This document shows, piece by piece, positions 8,037 through 15,759 of a stretch of 36,868 nt of DNA. A model generated the notes under the pieces. It ran no database searches and was not told the DNA's origin. It saw nothing but the letters and a program-made list of their open reading frames with translations. Made by a program: the position numbers and the translations under genes. The stretch comes from an uncultured Prevotella sp. (GTDB lineage: Bacteria > Bacteroidota > Bacteroidia > Bacteroidales > Bacteroidaceae): NCBI GenBank assembly GCA_900543585.1, contig UQRP01000027.1:1-36868 (forward strand), read 5' to 3'. Position 1 is the stretch's first letter. Each line of letters starts with the position of its first letter.

Positions 8037-9044
8037 TTACAGCCTGCTGAAATAAGTGACGACCTCCTCCCACGTCTTGAAGTCATCGCTGCCAAGCTGG
8101 ATGGCGGTGCAGAGAAGATTGTCGGCAGGCTTCATGTCGATATAGAAGTCACCGTAAAGCAGCTGCTTCTGGTTGCAATAGATGACGTGGTCGTGGGCGG
8201 GCGTAGAGAGATATTTCTCTATCCAAGCTGCCGTGTCGGCATAGGTCCCATGGTCGTTGGTAGGCGATGGCACGACGATATACACCTGATATTTCTCTAT
8301 AAGCGTCATAAAGGCTTTATGGAGACTTGCCTTCGGCTTTCCGTAGTCGTCGGCGAGGCAGCTGCTGTCGATATACACTATCTGGCGCTCACGCCCTTCC
8401 TGTCTGTCGTCAATCCATCTGATGACGGGCACGATGCCATTGAGGAAGCTCTTGTCGTCCATGCGATGGGCACCGTGGAAGTGAACAGCCTGAGGATAAT
8501 GCGCGCGGAAGAGATCCCACGTGTGAACAAGGGTATCCTCATCACCGAAGAGTCCCCACACACGTTGCTGTTCCTTGGCTTTCTCCTCCGGTGCCATGGC
8601 CTCAAGCGCTGTGAAACACTCATCGGTCATCAGCTTATATTCCTTCTCCAAAGCCTTGGTAACCATAAACTCCGTCTCACCGTCCTGGCGCGGATTCTGC
8701 CATGTCTGACGCCCCGTCATGCCATGCTCCTTCATGGTCTCTGCCATCTGGAAAGCCGGATTGACGCAGATACGGTCCACACCATAGAGCATCTCCGTAT
8801 ACATTCCTCCCATCGACGTACCGATGATGAGGTCCGGTTTCTCAGCCGCCACCATCTCCCGAAGCATCTTAATGCCATCGGCAGGATGCAAAGGAATATC
8901 GCAGGCGATGACTTCCGCGTTGGGAAAAGTCTGGCGGATACGCTTCACGGTGCCGGAAGACGCTGAAGAGCCAAAACCATGATTATACATTATCTTCTTG
9001 CCCTGCATCAAATCAGGGAACTGAACTACATACGGATTCTCCAT
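8037..9044 (-). CDS. YqiA-type alpha/beta hydrolase fused to a degenerate HAD/5'-nucleotidase-like domain
   Basis: 335 residues from the chosen ATG at 9042-9044. Residues 1-212 look like a YqiA/UPF0227 esterase: NHGFGSSASSGT near 21-32, nucleophile S77 in GTSMGG, D168 or D170 in GLFGDEDTLVH and H193 in GAHRM. Residues about 220-335 resemble a NT5C-type HAD phosphatase: a VYID strand at 223-225, STPAHDHVIYCNQKQLLYGDFYID-like sequence near 280-303, and a final F..WEEV.. segment. The HAD motif DxDGVxxD is replaced by DSSCLADD, so the second domain is probably not a normal phosphatase. An upstream ATG at 9158 is in frame but would translate the 18-base repeats into a PSLALL repeat, so I reject it. 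The natural substrate is unknown. Confidence 0.75.
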   Translation of the reverse strand: MENPYVVQFPDLMQGKKIMYNHGFGSSASSGTVKRIRQTFPNAEVIACDIPLHPADGIKMLREMVAAEKPDLIIGTSMGGMYTEMLYGVDRICVNPAFQMAETMKEHGMTGRQTWQNPRQDGETEFMVTKALEKEYKLMTDECFTALEAMAPEEKAKEQQRVWGLFGDEDTLVHTWDLFRAHYPQAVHFHGAHRMDDKSFLNGIVPVIRWIDDRQEGRERQIVYIDSSCLADDYGKPKASLHKAFMTLIEKYQVYIVVPSPTNDHGTYADTAAWIEKYLSTPAHDHVIYCNQKQLLYGDFYIDMKPADNLLCTAIQLGSDDFKTWEEVVTYFSRL

Positions 9045-9073
9045 AAAAGTAAAAAAGTAAAAAAGTAAAAAGA

Positions 9074-9127
9074 GGGCAAGAGAAGGTAAAAGGGCAAGAG
9101 AAGGTAAAAGGGCAAGAGAAGGTAAAA
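9074..9127. repeat. Three perfect 18-base tandem repeats
   Basis: The unit GGGCAAGAGAAGGTAAAA occurs three times in a row at 9074-9091, 9092-9109 and 9110-9127. A run of AAAAAGT-type repeats (about 9046-9072) follows, toward the hydrolase start. The array lies in the 5' untranslated region of the hydrolase gene. If translated in frame it would give a hydrophobic PSLALL repeat. Confidence 0.9.
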
Positions 9128-9152
9128 GGTAAATATCATAGGGGCAAATCAT

Positions 9153-9243
9153 TAACACCTAACACCTAACACCTATCACCTAACACCTATCACCTAACAC
9201 CTATCACCTAACACCTATCACCTATCACCTAACACCCATCACC
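9153..9243. repeat. Thirteen heptamer tandem repeats (TAACACC/TATCACC)
   Basis: Thirteen consecutive 7-base units, alternating largely between TAACACC and TATCACC with one CATCACC at the right end, fill the gap between the hydrolase leader and nadD. They run into the coding end of nadD: its TGA stop (9225-9227) and last residues are made of repeat units. Short runs of related heptamers occur at 29604-29624, 34325-34338 and 34439-34452. Confidence 0.9.
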
Positions 9244-9809
9244 CCATAGCTTTCCTCCACCATCTGCTCCACGCTGTCGGGCACAAATCCTTTTATCGTT
9301 TTGCCCTCTCTGACGCGCTGCCTTATCTCCGTACTACTGACATTGAAGAGTCCGGCATCATAGAGATGAACGTTGGCGGGCAGTGTGGAGGCATCAATGG
9401 GACTGTCGGCACGCGCATAGACGGCGATCTCACAGTTGGCAAGGATATAGTCGGGACGCGCCCATCGGTCGAAAGCCAACCAGTTGTCAGCACCTATCAT
9501 CAGCACGAAACTATCGGCAGGATAGTCCGAACGAAGATGGGCGAGCGTGTTCCAGGTATAGGACGGTTTCGGCAAATGGAACTCATAGTCGGAAGCCTTC
9601 ATTCGTGGCTCACCGTCCAAGGCCCGTTCCGCTATGGCCAGGCGCCGGGCGTCGTCGAGGAGGTCGGCAGCCGCTTTCTTGAAAGGATTGAGGGGCGAGA
9701 CAAGGAACCACACCTCGTCGAGGGCAGCCTTGTCCATCAGCTGGCGGGCAAGGCCGATATGTCCTACATGGATGGGATTGAAACTGCCTCCAAAGATACC
9801 TATTCGCAT
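9225..9809 (-). CDS. nadD: Nicotinate-nucleotide adenylyltransferase
   Basis: 194 residues, normal length. It adenylates nicotinate mononucleotide to deamido-NAD in cytoplasmic NAD synthesis. The nucleotidyltransferase signature GGSFNPIHVGH (residues 7-17) and the SSTEIR motif near 157-162 are clear. It overlaps gmk by 10 bases and belongs to a yicC-gmk-nadD unit. The last residues, VMGVR, and the stop codon are encoded by the heptamer array, so array length can change the C-terminus. Confidence 0.95.
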   Translation of the reverse strand: MRIGIFGGSFNPIHVGHIGLARQLMDKAALDEVWFLVSPLNPFKKAAADLLDDARRLAIAERALDGEPRMKASDYEFHLPKPSYTWNTLAHLRSDYPADSFVLMIGADNWLAFDRWARPDYILANCEIAVYARADSPIDASTLPANVHLYDAGLFNVSSTEIRQRVREGKTIKGFVPDSVEQMVEESYGVMGVR

Positions 9810-10381
9810 GAGAGGAAGTCGCTGACTAACTTCAACGTCTCGGCCTCGGCCTCGGCTAAGTCGTCGTTGACAACGACATGGTCGAACTTGTCGGCGAAGG
9901 TGAGCTCATAGGCTGCCTTGCTGAGCCGCTGATCGATGACTTCGGGAGCGTCCGTGGCACGACCCACGAGACGGCGGCGTAACTCCTCTACCGAAGGCGG
10001 CTGGATGAAGATGCTCAAGGCACGCGAGCCATAGAACTTCTTGATGTTACAGCCGCCTTTTACATCTACATCGAAGACGACATTCTCGCCTTTCGCCGTC
10101 TGCCGCTCCACCTGCTCTTTCAGCGTGCCGTAGAAACGGCCGGGATAGACTTCCTCATGCTCCAAGAACTCGCCGGCGGCTATCTTCGCCTTAAACTCTT
10201 CCTCGGAGAGGAATATATACTCCACGCCATTCTTCTCGGTGCCTCTCGGCGCACGTGTCGTAGCGCTGACAGAGAAAGCAAGGTTGAGCTCTGGATGCTC
10301 CTTCATCAGGTAGGAGACAATCGTGCTCTTCCCGCTGCCACTGGGGGCGCTGAAAATAATCAGTTTTCCTTTACCGCTCAT
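9800..10381 (-). CDS. gmk: Guanylate kinase
   Basis: 193 residues, standard size. It phosphorylates GMP to GDP with ATP. The P-loop APSGSGKST is at residues 12-20, the GMP-binding region SATTRAPRGTEKNGVEYIF at about 39-57 and the EHEEVYPGRFYGT segment at about 74-85. It starts 11 bases after yicC and overlaps nadD at its end, consistent with one transcript for these housekeeping genes. Confidence 0.96.
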   Translation of the reverse strand: MSGKGKLIIFSAPSGSGKSTIVSYLMKEHPELNLAFSVSATTRAPRGTEKNGVEYIFLSEEEFKAKIAAGEFLEHEEVYPGRFYGTLKEQVERQTAKGENVVFDVDVKGGCNIKKFYGSRALSIFIQPPSVEELRRRLVGRATDAPEVIDQRLSKAAYELTFADKFDHVVVNDDLAEAEAETLKLVSDFLSCE

Positions 10382-10392
10382 AATGATATGAT

Positions 10393-11268
10393 TTAAAGTG
10401 CATTGAGCACCTGCTCCTTAATCTGCTCCAGCTCGTCCTTCATCTTGACGACGATATTCTGCATCTCTGCCTGGTTGCTCTTCGAACCGGTGGTATTGAT
10501 CTCGCGGCCCATCTCCTGCGCGATGAAGCCGAGTTTCTTGCCGTTGGGCTGGTCCTCGGCCATGGTCTCGCGGAAGTATTTCAGGTGGTTGGCCAAGCGC
10601 TGCTTCTCCTCACTGATGTCAAGCTTCTCAATGTAATAGATGAGCTCCTGCTCCAGGCGGTTCTTGTCGTATTCCACCTCTGGAATCTGCTCCAAGCCCT
10701 TGATGATGGTATCCTTAATCTTCGGCACACGGCTCTTTTCGTAGGGCTCTATGCTGTGCAGCAGTGCCTCGATGTTGTCGACCTTCTCCTTGAACTTCTT
10801 CTCCAAGGCAGCACCCTCCTGGCGGCGGAAGGCAATGAGGGCATCCAACGCCTGTGTGATGGCTTTCTGTGCCACAGCCCACTCCTCATCGCTGAGCTCC
10901 TCGGTGTCGGTCTTCGTAGTGACATCAGGAAGGCGAAGAAGGGTGGCATACCAGTCCTGAGGCTCAGGAATGCCGGTCTTGGCAGATATATCTTTCAGCT
11001 GATGGTAGTAGTTCTCTACAAGTGTGGCGTTGATAGGTGTGGCATCAACAACCGCATCGCGCTCTACCCAGATGGCGAAGTCGACCTTACCACGTACAAC
11101 AGCCTTTGAAATCATCTTCCTTATCTCCATCTCCTTCTCACGATAGAGAGGAGCTATACGAGTAGACAGATCGAGGGCTTTACTGTTCAGCGATTTCACC
11201 TCGACGTTGATTTTCTTCTCTTTGTAAGCCACGACAGCCTTGCCGTAACCCGTCATTGACAATATCAT
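10393..11268 (-). CDS. yicC: YicC/YloC-family endoribonuclease
   Basis: 291 residues, typical of the family. The N-terminus MILSMTGYGKA and the C-terminal DUF1732 region (EQELIYYIEKLDISEEKQR near 206-224, GKKLGFIAQEMGREINT near 244-260) are diagnostic. E. coli YicC is an endoribonuclease; a matching role here is inferred from the family. It is first in the minus-strand unit yicC-gmk-nadD and faces tsaB across 90 bases with promoter elements for both directions. Confidence 0.92.
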   Translation of the reverse strand: MILSMTGYGKAVVAYKEKKINVEVKSLNSKALDLSTRIAPLYREKEMEIRKMISKAVVRGKVDFAIWVERDAVVDATPINATLVENYYHQLKDISAKTGIPEPQDWYATLLRLPDVTTKTDTEELSDEEWAVAQKAITQALDALIAFRRQEGAALEKKFKEKVDNIEALLHSIEPYEKSRVPKIKDTIIKGLEQIPEVEYDKNRLEQELIYYIEKLDISEEKQRLANHLKYFRETMAEDQPNGKKLGFIAQEMGREINTTGSKSNQAEMQNIVVKMKDELEQIKEQVLNAL

Positions 11269-11293
11269 ACTATAATTTCAAGTTAAATTTCTG

Positions 11294-11301
11294 CAAAAGT
11301 A
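11294..11301 (-). promoter_or_regulatory. Promoter -7 element for yicC-gmk-nadD
   Basis: Minus-strand TACTTTTG followed by CAG matches TAnnTTTG and lies about 25 bases before the yicC start codon. No convincing -33 element is seen. Confidence 0.45.
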
Positions 11302-11323
11302 CAAAATTCGATGGAAAAAGGAG

Positions 11324-11331
11324 TAAATTTG
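11324..11331 (+). promoter_or_regulatory. Promoter -7 element for tsaB and the genes behind it
   Basis: TAAATTTG followed by CA matches TAnnTTTG and lies 27 bases before the chosen tsaB start at 11359. It rules out the upstream in-frame ATG at 11311 as the usual start, since that ATG precedes the element. No clear -33 TTG is seen. Confidence 0.5.
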
Positions 11332-11358
11332 CACTTTATTAAGAATAATATCATCATT

Positions 11359-12051
11359 ATGTCTTGCATATTGCACATTGAGACGAGTACCGACGTATGC
11401 TCTGTTGCTGTAAGCCAGGACGGCGCCATCATTTTCAACAAAGAGGACCACAGTGGTCCCAACCATGCCGAGCGCCTTGGCTCTTACGTCGACGAGGCCC
11501 TATCTTTCACTGATAATCATGCCATTCCCCTCGATGCCGTAGCCGTAAGCTGCGGTCCGGGCTCCTACACCGGTCTGCGTATCGGCGTCAGCATGGCCAA
11601 AGGCATCTGCTACGGTCGTGGCATCAAGCTCTTAGGCATACCGACACTGGAGATACTCTGCGTCCCTGTCCTCCTTCAGGAGATGGTCAAAGAAGAGGAC
11701 GCCCTCCTCTGCCCCATGCTCGACGCCCGCCGTATGGAAGTCTACGCACAGTTCTTCGACAGATCACTCCATGAGGTCAGGGCCATCCACGCCGATGTCG
11801 TAGAGGCCGACACCTATAAGGAATTTCTTGACAGCCACCCCGTCTATTTCTTCGGCAATGGCGCTGGGAAGTGCAAAGAGGTCATCAAGCATCCCAACGC
11901 TCACTTCATCGACGGCATAGAGGCGCTGGCAAAGGATATGCTGCCCTTGGCAGAGAGACGCATGGCGCAGGAGAAGTTCGAGGATGTAGCCTACTTCGTA
12001 CCCTTCTATCTGAAGAACTTCGTGGCAAAGGTGCCACGCAAACTGCTCTAA
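11359..12051 (+). CDS. tsaB: tRNA threonylcarbamoyladenosine biosynthesis protein TsaB
   Basis: 230 residues from the ATG at 11359, where MSCILHIETSTDVCSVAV gives the normal family N-terminus. TsaB is an ASKHA-fold partner of TsaD in making t6A at position 37 of tRNAs that read ANN codons. Characteristic stretches are HIETST near the N-terminus, SGPNHAERLG near 32-41 and SCGPGSYTGLRIG near 64-76. It heads a plus-strand run (tsaB, DUF4290, murA, rimM, dxr, rseP) with short gaps. Confidence 0.93.
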   Translation: MSCILHIETSTDVCSVAVSQDGAIIFNKEDHSGPNHAERLGSYVDEALSFTDNHAIPLDAVAVSCGPGSYTGLRIGVSMAKGICYGRGIKLLGIPTLEILCVPVLLQEMVKEEDALLCPMLDARRMEVYAQFFDRSLHEVRAIHADVVEADTYKEFLDSHPVYFFGNGAGKCKEVIKHPNAHFIDGIEALAKDMLPLAERRMAQEKFEDVAYFVPFYLKNFVAKVPRKLL

Positions 12052-12081
12052 GCCACCAGCCCAATTTATTGACTGTAATAT

Positions 12082-12696
12082 ATGAACATCAAAGGATTAG
12101 ACTATAACACCCAACGGGAGAAGCTCGTGCTCCCTGAATACGGGCGCGAGATACAGCGCATGGTCGACTACTGCATCACCCTCCCCGACCGCCAAGAGCG
12201 CCAGCGCTGCGCACAGACCATCATTGCCACCATGGAGCGCATGAACCCACCCATGATGATGAACGCTGACTACAAGCAGAAGCTGTGGGACCAGCTCGCA
12301 CTGATGAGCGACTTCAAACTCGACATCGACTGGCCCGTTGACATCTCGCAGGCCAATGCCGTGAAGACCAAGCCGCAGCCCATGAAGCGCCCCAGCACCC
12401 ACGCCCCCGTCAGACACTATGGCAAGATGCTCTTCGAACTCTTCGACAAGCTTAAGACCATGGCGCCGGGCAAGGAGCGCGACGAGCTCGTAGAGCTCAC
12501 CGCCAACCAGATGAAGCGCGATCTCATGACATGGGGTCACGGGCTCTGCGACAACGAGAAGGTGGCCGACGACCTTGCAAGATTCACAGACGGCAAGATT
12601 CAACTCGACCTCAACCACTTCCGCTTCGAGCGCATGGACCAGCGCGACTTTGTGAATACCAACACCAACTCTGGCAAGAAACGTAAAAGAAGATAA
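12082..12696 (+). CDS. DUF4290 family protein
   Basis: 204 residues matching the DUF4290 family as I know it: a Bacteroidetes protein of about this size usually located just before murA. It opens with GLDYNTQREKLVLPEYGREIQ and contains RHYGKMLFELFD near 111-122, a WGHGLCDNEKV stretch, and a very basic end (GKKRKRR). There is no signal peptide or membrane segment, so it is likely cytoplasmic. The function is unknown. It ends 3 bases before murA, which suggests co-translation with the peptidoglycan gene. Confidence 0.85.
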   Translation: MNIKGLDYNTQREKLVLPEYGREIQRMVDYCITLPDRQERQRCAQTIIATMERMNPPMMMNADYKQKLWDQLALMSDFKLDIDWPVDISQANAVKTKPQPMKRPSTHAPVRHYGKMLFELFDKLKTMAPGKERDELVELTANQMKRDLMTWGHGLCDNEKVADDLARFTDGKIQLDLNHFRFERMDQRDFVNTNTNSGKKRKRR

Positions 12697-12699
12697 GCT

Positions 12700-14010
12700 A
12701 TGGAGTCATTCATCATTGAAGGCGGACACCAGCTCGAAGGCACCATCACACCGCAGGGTGCCAAGAACGAGGCTTTGGAAGTTATCTGCGCGACGCTGCT
12801 CACCGAAGATCCCGTGCGCATCACCAACGTCCCTGACATCCTTGATATCAACAACCTCATCAAGCTTCTGCAAGATGTAGGCGTGACGGTCACGCAGAAT
12901 GCTCCTCACGACTACACCTTCCAGGCCAAGGACTTGGATCTGAAGTTTCTTGACAGCGTAGACTTTGTGAAGAAATGCTCACAGCTCCGCGGCTCCGTTC
13001 TGATGTACGGTCCACTGCTCGGCCGCTATGGCAAGACTACCGTAGCCAAGCCCGGTGGTGACAAGATAGGGCGCCGACGCCTCGACACCCACTTCCTTGG
13101 CTTCAAGAACCTCGGTGCAAAGTTCGAATATGATGAGGTGCGCAACGTCTACCAGATTCACGGCTACCGCCTCAAAGGCTCCTACATGCTCCTCGACGAG
13201 GCTTCCGTCACCGGAACGGCAAATATCGTCATGGCCGCTGTCCTGGCCAAAGGTACGACGACCATCTACCAGGCGGCTTGCGAGCCTTACATCCAGCAGC
13301 TCTGCCACCTCCTCAACCAGATGGGTGCCAATATCTCGGGCATCGGCAGCAACCTTCTCACCATTGTCGGCGTGGAGCACCTCCATGGCGCCTCCCATCA
13401 TATTCTGCCTGATATGATTGAGGTTGGTTCGTTCATCGGCATGGCTGCCATGGTGGGCAATGGTCTCCGCATCAAAGACTGCTCCGTGCGTAACTTAGGC
13501 CCCATTCCCGACGCCTTCCGACGTATCGGCGTGAAGGTGAAGGTCGACGGCGACGACCTCGTCATCCCCCACCAGTCGCATCTCGTCGTGGAGTCGTTCA
13601 TCGACGGCACCATCATGACGCTCGCCGACGCTCCCTGGCCAGGACTCACCCCCGACCTTCTCAGCGTTCTCCTCGTCGTGGCCACGCAGGCTCGCGGCAC
13701 CGTCCTCATCCACCAGAAGATGTTTGAGAGCCGACTCTTCTTCGTCGACAAACTCATCGACATGGGTGCACAGATTATCCTCTGCGACCCCCACCGCGCT
13801 GTCGTCGTGGGCCTCGACCATCGCATCCAGCTACGGCCCGGCCGCATGTCGAGCCCAGACATCAGAGCCGGTATCGCTCTGCTCATCGCTGCCATGAGTG
13901 CCAACGGAACCAGCCGAATAGAGAACATCGGACAGATAGACCGTGGCTACGAGGACATCGAGAACCGCCTCAACAAGCTCGGTGCCTGCATACGCCGCGT
14001 TAACGATTAA
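12700..14010 (+). CDS. murA: UDP-N-acetylglucosamine 1-carboxyvinyltransferase (MurA), Asp form
   Basis: 436 residues, standard length. It transfers enolpyruvate from PEP to UDP-GlcNAc, the first committed step of peptidoglycan synthesis. The conserved KNEAL (22-26) and the C-terminal RPGRMSSPDIRAG segment are present. The active-site loop reads KPGGDKIGRRRLDTH with Asp at residue 121, where E. coli MurA has the catalytic Cys115. Cys-to-Asp at this site is known from other bacteria to keep activity and give intrinsic fosfomycin resistance, so the same is expected here (inference). It starts 3 bases after DUF4290 and ends 4 bases before rimM. Confidence 0.96.
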   Translation: MESFIIEGGHQLEGTITPQGAKNEALEVICATLLTEDPVRITNVPDILDINNLIKLLQDVGVTVTQNAPHDYTFQAKDLDLKFLDSVDFVKKCSQLRGSVLMYGPLLGRYGKTTVAKPGGDKIGRRRLDTHFLGFKNLGAKFEYDEVRNVYQIHGYRLKGSYMLLDEASVTGTANIVMAAVLAKGTTTIYQAACEPYIQQLCHLLNQMGANISGIGSNLLTIVGVEHLHGASHHILPDMIEVGSFIGMAAMVGNGLRIKDCSVRNLGPIPDAFRRIGVKVKVDGDDLVIPHQSHLVVESFIDGTIMTLADAPWPGLTPDLLSVLLVVATQARGTVLIHQKMFESRLFFVDKLIDMGAQIILCDPHRAVVVGLDHRIQLRPGRMSSPDIRAGIALLIAAMSANGTSRIENIGQIDRGYEDIENRLNKLGACIRRVND

Positions 14011-14014
14011 CACC

Positions 14015-14533
14015 ATGATAAAGAAGGAAGACGTTTTCAAGATAGGCCGCATCGGGAAGGCGCACGGCGTGAAAGGTGAGGTGACCTTCCAGTTCGACGA
14101 CGACATCTTCGACCGCACTGATGCCGACAGCCTCTTCATAGAAATCGACGGCCTCCTCGTGCCGTTCTTCATAGAAGAATACCGTTTCCGATCCGACGAT
14201 GTCGCCCTGATGGTCTTCGAAGGCGTTGACACGGAGGAGAAAGCTGAGGAGCTGACAGGCTGCGACGTGTACTTTCCACGAAGCCTCGCCGACGACGATG
14301 CCGACAGCGTCTCCAAAGCCGAAATCATCGGTTTCCAAGTCATCGACAGCGCCACCGGCAGCACCGTGGGCATCATCTCGGCCGTTGACGACACCACTGC
14401 CAACCCGCTCTTCCAAGTGGAGAGAGACAACGCGCAGGTTCTTATCCCCGCCAGCCCGGAACTGATAAGGGATGTGGACCGCAAGGCGCGAACCATCACC
14501 ATCGCCATCCCTGACGGACTGCTGACAATGTAG
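14015..14533 (+). CDS. rimM: 16S rRNA processing protein RimM
   Basis: 172 residues from the ATG at 14015. An earlier in-frame ATG inside murA was rejected because the family N-terminus begins MIKKEDVFKIGRIGKAHGVKG. RimM helps late maturation of the 30S head, binding near ribosomal protein S19. The RimM N-terminal barrel covers about 8-90 and the PRC-barrel-like C-terminal half about 95-170, including NPLFQVERD and a VLIPASPELIRDVD stretch. It sits between murA and dxr with short gaps, so it is part of the same run. Confidence 0.93.
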   Translation: MIKKEDVFKIGRIGKAHGVKGEVTFQFDDDIFDRTDADSLFIEIDGLLVPFFIEEYRFRSDDVALMVFEGVDTEEKAEELTGCDVYFPRSLADDDADSVSKAEIIGFQVIDSATGSTVGIISAVDDTTANPLFQVERDNAQVLIPASPELIRDVDRKARTITIAIPDGLLTM

Positions 14534-14565
14534 CAGCCCACATTATATATAGTCGAATCACAGCA

Positions 14566-15717
14566 ATGAAAAAACAACGGATATGCATCTTAGGCTCTAC
14601 CGGCTCCATCGGTACGCAAGCCCTCGACGTCATCAGACAGCATCCTGACCTCTATGAGGTCTATGCGCTGACGGCCAACACCAACTACGAGAAGCTTGCT
14701 GAGCAAGCCCGCCAGTTCCACCCCAACTCCGTCGTCATCGCCAACGACGCCTACTATCAGAAGTTGAAAGACTTGCTTGCCGACACCGACGTGAAGGTCT
14801 TCGCCGGCAAAGACTCTCTCGACGAGATTGTAGAGTTTCCACAGGTCGACGTCGTCCTCGCCGCCCTCGTGGGCTTCGCCGGACTGGCTCCCACCATCCA
14901 TGCCATCAGGGCGCACAAGAAGGTGTGCCTGGCCAATAAGGAGACACTCGTCGTGGCCGGAGAAATCATCCTGCACCTCGTAGCACAATACCATGCCTCT
15001 CTGATTCCCGTCGACTCTGAGCATAGCGCCATCTTCCAGTGCCTCGTCGGCGAGGACATGAACGAGGTGGACAAGATCCTCCTCACCTGCTCGGGCGGGC
15101 CCTTCCGCAAGCTCCCTAAGGAGAAACTGGAGACGGTCACCGCCGCCGATGCCCTCAAGCACCCCACATGGAAAATGGGTGCAAAGATCACCATCGACTC
15201 TGCCACGCTCATGAACAAGGGCTTCGAAGTCATGGAGGCCAAATGGCTCTTTGGCGTTCCTGCCGACCGTATCCAGGTCCTCATCCACCCACAGAGCATC
15301 GTCCACAGCGCCGTGCAGTTTATGGACGGTGCCGTCAAGGCTCAGCTCGGTGTCCCCGACATGCGCCTGCCCATACAGTATGCTTTCTCCTTCCCACAGC
15401 GTCTGACGCTCGACGGCGACAGGCTGAACCTCTTCGAGACGAAGAAGTTAGAGTTCTTCGAGCCCGATATGGACCGGTTCCCCTGCCTGCGATTGGCTTA
15501 CAAGGCCATCCACAAGGGTGGAAACATGCCGTGCATCCTCAATGCCGCCAACGAGGTGGCCAACGCTGCCTTCCGCCAGGGCAAGCTGTCGTTCTACGGT
15601 ATGGCCGATGTCATCGAGAAGACCATGCAGCAGGCCACATACGACAAGGCACCAAGCATGCAGGCGTTGTTCGCCACCGACAGCGAAGCCAGAAACATTG
15701 CAAACAGACTGATATAA
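14566..15717 (+). CDS. dxr: 1-deoxy-D-xylulose 5-phosphate reductoisomerase
   Basis: 383 residues, normal length. It converts DXP to MEP with NADPH in the non-mevalonate isoprenoid pathway. The NADPH motif GSTGSIG is at residues 10-16, the LANKETLVVAGE segment near 122-133, metal-binding D150 and E152 in PVDSEHSAIFQ, and the active-site SATLMNKGFEVMEAKWLF near 212-229. The gene lies 32 bases after rimM and 42 before rseP, the usual Bacteroidetes pairing of dxr with rseP. Confidence 0.97.
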   Translation: MKKQRICILGSTGSIGTQALDVIRQHPDLYEVYALTANTNYEKLAEQARQFHPNSVVIANDAYYQKLKDLLADTDVKVFAGKDSLDEIVEFPQVDVVLAALVGFAGLAPTIHAIRAHKKVCLANKETLVVAGEIILHLVAQYHASLIPVDSEHSAIFQCLVGEDMNEVDKILLTCSGGPFRKLPKEKLETVTAADALKHPTWKMGAKITIDSATLMNKGFEVMEAKWLFGVPADRIQVLIHPQSIVHSAVQFMDGAVKAQLGVPDMRLPIQYAFSFPQRLTLDGDRLNLFETKKLEFFEPDMDRFPCLRLAYKAIHKGGNMPCILNAANEVANAAFRQGKLSFYGMADVIEKTMQQATYDKAPSMQALFATDSEARNIANRLI

Positions 15718-15759
15718 ACTTTTCTCTTGCTTATATTCTCTTGCAAACCTCTAAAATAA

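Noticed and set aside
9045..9158. N-terminal extension of the hydrolase fusion from the ATG at 9158
   Set aside because: It would translate low-complexity repeat DNA into a PSLALL repeat, whereas the family N-terminus begins at 9044.
11311..11358. Earlier start of tsaB at 11311
   Set aside because: It lies upstream of the promoter element, and TsaB homology begins at the ATG at 11359.
13943..14014. Earlier start of rimM inside murA at 13943
   Set aside because: The extra residues are out-of-frame murA sequence; RimM homology begins at 14015.
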